Assembly: GCA_937897665.1 (NCBI GenBank)
Contig: CALCPB010000506.1
Location: 1 to 5,853 of the forward strand
Direction: 5' to 3'
Origin: an uncultured Halomicronema sp.
GTDB lineage: Bacteria; Cyanobacteriota; Cyanobacteriia; Phormidesmidales; Phormidesmidaceae
Length of the DNA stretch: 5,853 bases
In this document: piece after piece, positions 4,527 through 5,853 of the stretch
Position numbering within the stretch: the first letter of the stretch is position 1
Layout of the letters: every line of letters begins with the position of its first letter
Made by a program: the position numbers and the translations under genes
Notes under the pieces: generated by a model
The model's database searches: none
What the model was told of the DNA's origin: nothing
What the model saw: the letters and a program-made list of their open reading frames with translations, nothing else

Positions 4527-5853
4527 ATGAACCATCCACTGCCTGATAACTCTCAAGGACACAGCTCCCTCGCCGCGATCATCCTCACTGACGCGGTCGG
4601 GTTTAGCGCCCGCATGTCTACCGACGAAGAAGATACCCTGGGCTTGATTCACCGTGATCTCAAGCTGATGGAGACCCTCTGTCAGCAGTTTGAGGGGCAG
4701 GTCGTTAAATCGACGGGGGATGGTCTGCTGATGTGCTTTTCCAGTGCAGTGCAGGCTGTCAGCTGTAGCTTAGAAATTCAGCGTCAATTGGCTAGCCCCA
4801 CTCAGACCTCCCAAAAACGACTAGAGCATCGCATCGGTGTGCATTTAGGCGATGTTTTCTTCAAAGATGATGATGTCATGGGCAACGGGGTCAATATTGC
4901 GGCTCGCCTGCAGACAGAGGCTCAGCCGGGGGGGATTTGCATTTCTCAGGTGGTCTATGAAGTGGTGAAATCGCGGCTGGCGCTCAACGCCTCCTATGCC
5001 GGGCCGCTACAGCTCAAAAATATTCAAGCCCCCCAACCCGCTTACCACGTCAATCATGACTTGGACGCGTTACCGCCGCCCGTGACCGCATCGGTGGAAG
5101 ACGTGTCTGCGCAAGCGGTGACTGAAATCGAACCGCCGTCAGGTGCCCCCAAGCCCGTTGGGTCACCGCGCGATAAGCTCCGCCCTGGCAGCAAAATTGG
5201 GGGGCGTTATGTAGTGCAGCGAGTGCTTGGGCAGGGGGGCTTTGGTCGCTCATACCTGGTGGAAGACTCGCAACGATTTGGCGAAGCCTGCGTGCTGAAG
5301 GAATTTTTTCCGCGCAATGCCTCGAAGCGATCGCTGCAAAAGGCGCTGGATTTGTTTAAGCGCGAGGCGAAGACGCTTTACCAAATCAGTCATCCTCAAG
5401 TCCCTAAATTTTTGGCCGGGTTTACCCAAGAACAGCGCCTGTTTATTGTGCAGGAATACGTCCACGGGGTGACCTATTCGCATCTGCTTAAAGAGCGCAA
5501 GCGGGAGGGGCAAGCCTTTGCTGAGCCTGAGGTCAAACGGTGGATGATTCACATGCTGCAGGTGTTGGAATATCTGCATAATCTCAACATCGTGCACCGC
5601 GATATTTCACCCGACAATGTGATGTATTGTCGCGATCGCGACCTGCCTGTGCTGATTGACTTTGGCCTGGTCAATGACGCCATGAGCGAGATTTTGTCCG
5701 GCGATTTGGATGAAGAAGACATGCCGCGATCGGCTACCGTCGTCGGCAAGTTTGGCTACTCTCCGCCCGAACAGATTCAGCTGGGGCAGTGCTTTCCCTG
5801 CAGCGATTTGTACGCCCTCGGGGTGACCGCGATCGTTCTGCTGACTGGCCGGT
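4527..5853 (+). CDS. Class III nucleotidyl cyclase fused to Ser/Thr protein kinase, partial at C-terminus
   Basis: The frame is open from ATG 4527 for 442 codons to the right edge. The cyclase domain is about 15-175. Metal-binding aspartates are D22 (in LTDAVGFS) and D65 (in KSTGDG). K61 and D116 match the adenine-selecting pair, and N123 and R127 (in GVNIAARL) match the transition-state pair, so it should be active and ATP-preferring. A proline-rich linker (about 176-220) leads to the kinase: glycine loop G235-G240 (GQGGFG), K258 (VLKEF), E280 in helix C, H357-R358-D359 with N364 (HRDISPDN), D378-F-G and PPE at 413-415. The activation segment has an acidic insert (393-398) and S402/T404. No signal peptide or membrane segment is seen, so it is probably cytosolic. 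D22 precedes the next Met (M30), which fixes the start at or upstream of 4527. The Shine-Dalgarno is poor; a TTG at 4458 is possible. The stop and any C-terminal sensor or TPR domain are not visible. Confidence 0.93.
   Translation, partial: MNHPLPDNSQGHSSLAAIILTDAVGFSARMSTDEEDTLGLIHRDLKLMETLCQQFEGQVVKSTGDGLLMCFSSAVQAVSCSLEIQRQLASPTQTSQKRLEHRIGVHLGDVFFKDDDVMGNGVNIAARLQTEAQPGGICISQVVYEVVKSRLALNASYAGPLQLKNIQAPQPAYHVNHDLDALPPPVTASVEDVSAQAVTEIEPPSGAPKPVGSPRDKLRPGSKIGGRYVVQRVLGQGGFGRSYLVEDSQRFGEACVLKEFFPRNASKRSLQKALDLFKREAKTLYQISHPQVPKFLAGFTQEQRLFIVQEYVHGVTYSHLLKERKREGQAFAEPEVKRWMIHMLQVLEYLHNLNIVHRDISPDNVMYCRDRDLPVLIDFGLVNDAMSEILSGDLDEEDMPRSATVVGKFGYSPPEQIQLGQCFPCSDLYALGVTAIVLLTGR

Larger units (their letters stand above)
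617..5639. repeat. Eight HIP1 octamers (GCGATCGC)
   Basis: Copies start at 617, 1334, 1379, 2515, 3320, 4363, 5327 and 5632, about one per 730 bp, in both genes and spacers. HIP1 is a highly over-represented palindrome in many cyanobacterial genomes, so this density is the strongest taxonomic signal in the window. The entry spans first to last copy; the DNA between them is not repeat. Confidence 0.9.

Noticed and set aside
4229..4528. Minus-strand 99-codon frame divergent from the cyclase-kinase
   Set aside because: It contains the perfect hairpin 4276-4305, shows no motif, and no ribosome site was identified; it is more likely chance than a gene, though a small hypothetical cannot be excluded.

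Overview
The window looks cyanobacterial. The HIP1 octamer GCGATCGC occurs eight times in 5.85 kb (617, 1334, 1379, 2515, 3320, 4363, 5327, 5632), and base composition is moderately GC-rich. The Hanks-type kinase also has the KEFFP and HRDISPDN wording common in cyanobacterial kinases. A filamentous or Leptolyngbya-like lineage is plausible, but the sequence does not settle genus.

Layout from left to right: (1) positions 1-813, minus strand, hold the first 271 codons of a membrane protein of the YihY/BrkB family that runs off the left edge. (2) Positions 814-1237 are a divergent intergenic region with several short palindromes. (3) Positions 1238-3316, plus strand, encode a complete 692-residue exported or membrane-anchored glycosyl-hydrolase-like protein (GHL10, PF02638 type). 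(4) Positions 3317-4526 are about 1.2 kb with no convincing gene. This stretch holds a 22-position hairpin 60 bp after the GHL10 stop, a run of alternating inverted repeats, a 170-bp MITE-like element with nested terminal inverted repeats, and a perfect 11-bp hairpin. (5) From 4527 to the right edge, plus strand, lies the first 442 codons of one protein that joins a class III adenylate/guanylate cyclase domain to a Ser/Thr protein kinase domain.

The three genes do not form an operon. The first two are divergent, and the third is separated from the second by repeat-rich DNA. The first two are both tied to the cell envelope (inner membrane, and periplasm or cell wall), but a shared role is only a guess. 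The most interesting object is the cyclase-kinase: all six canonical cyclase catalytic positions and the main kinase catalytic residues are present, so one soluble polypeptide could both make a cyclic nucleotide and phosphorylate proteins. The second most interesting is the repeat-rich spacer at 3357-3822.
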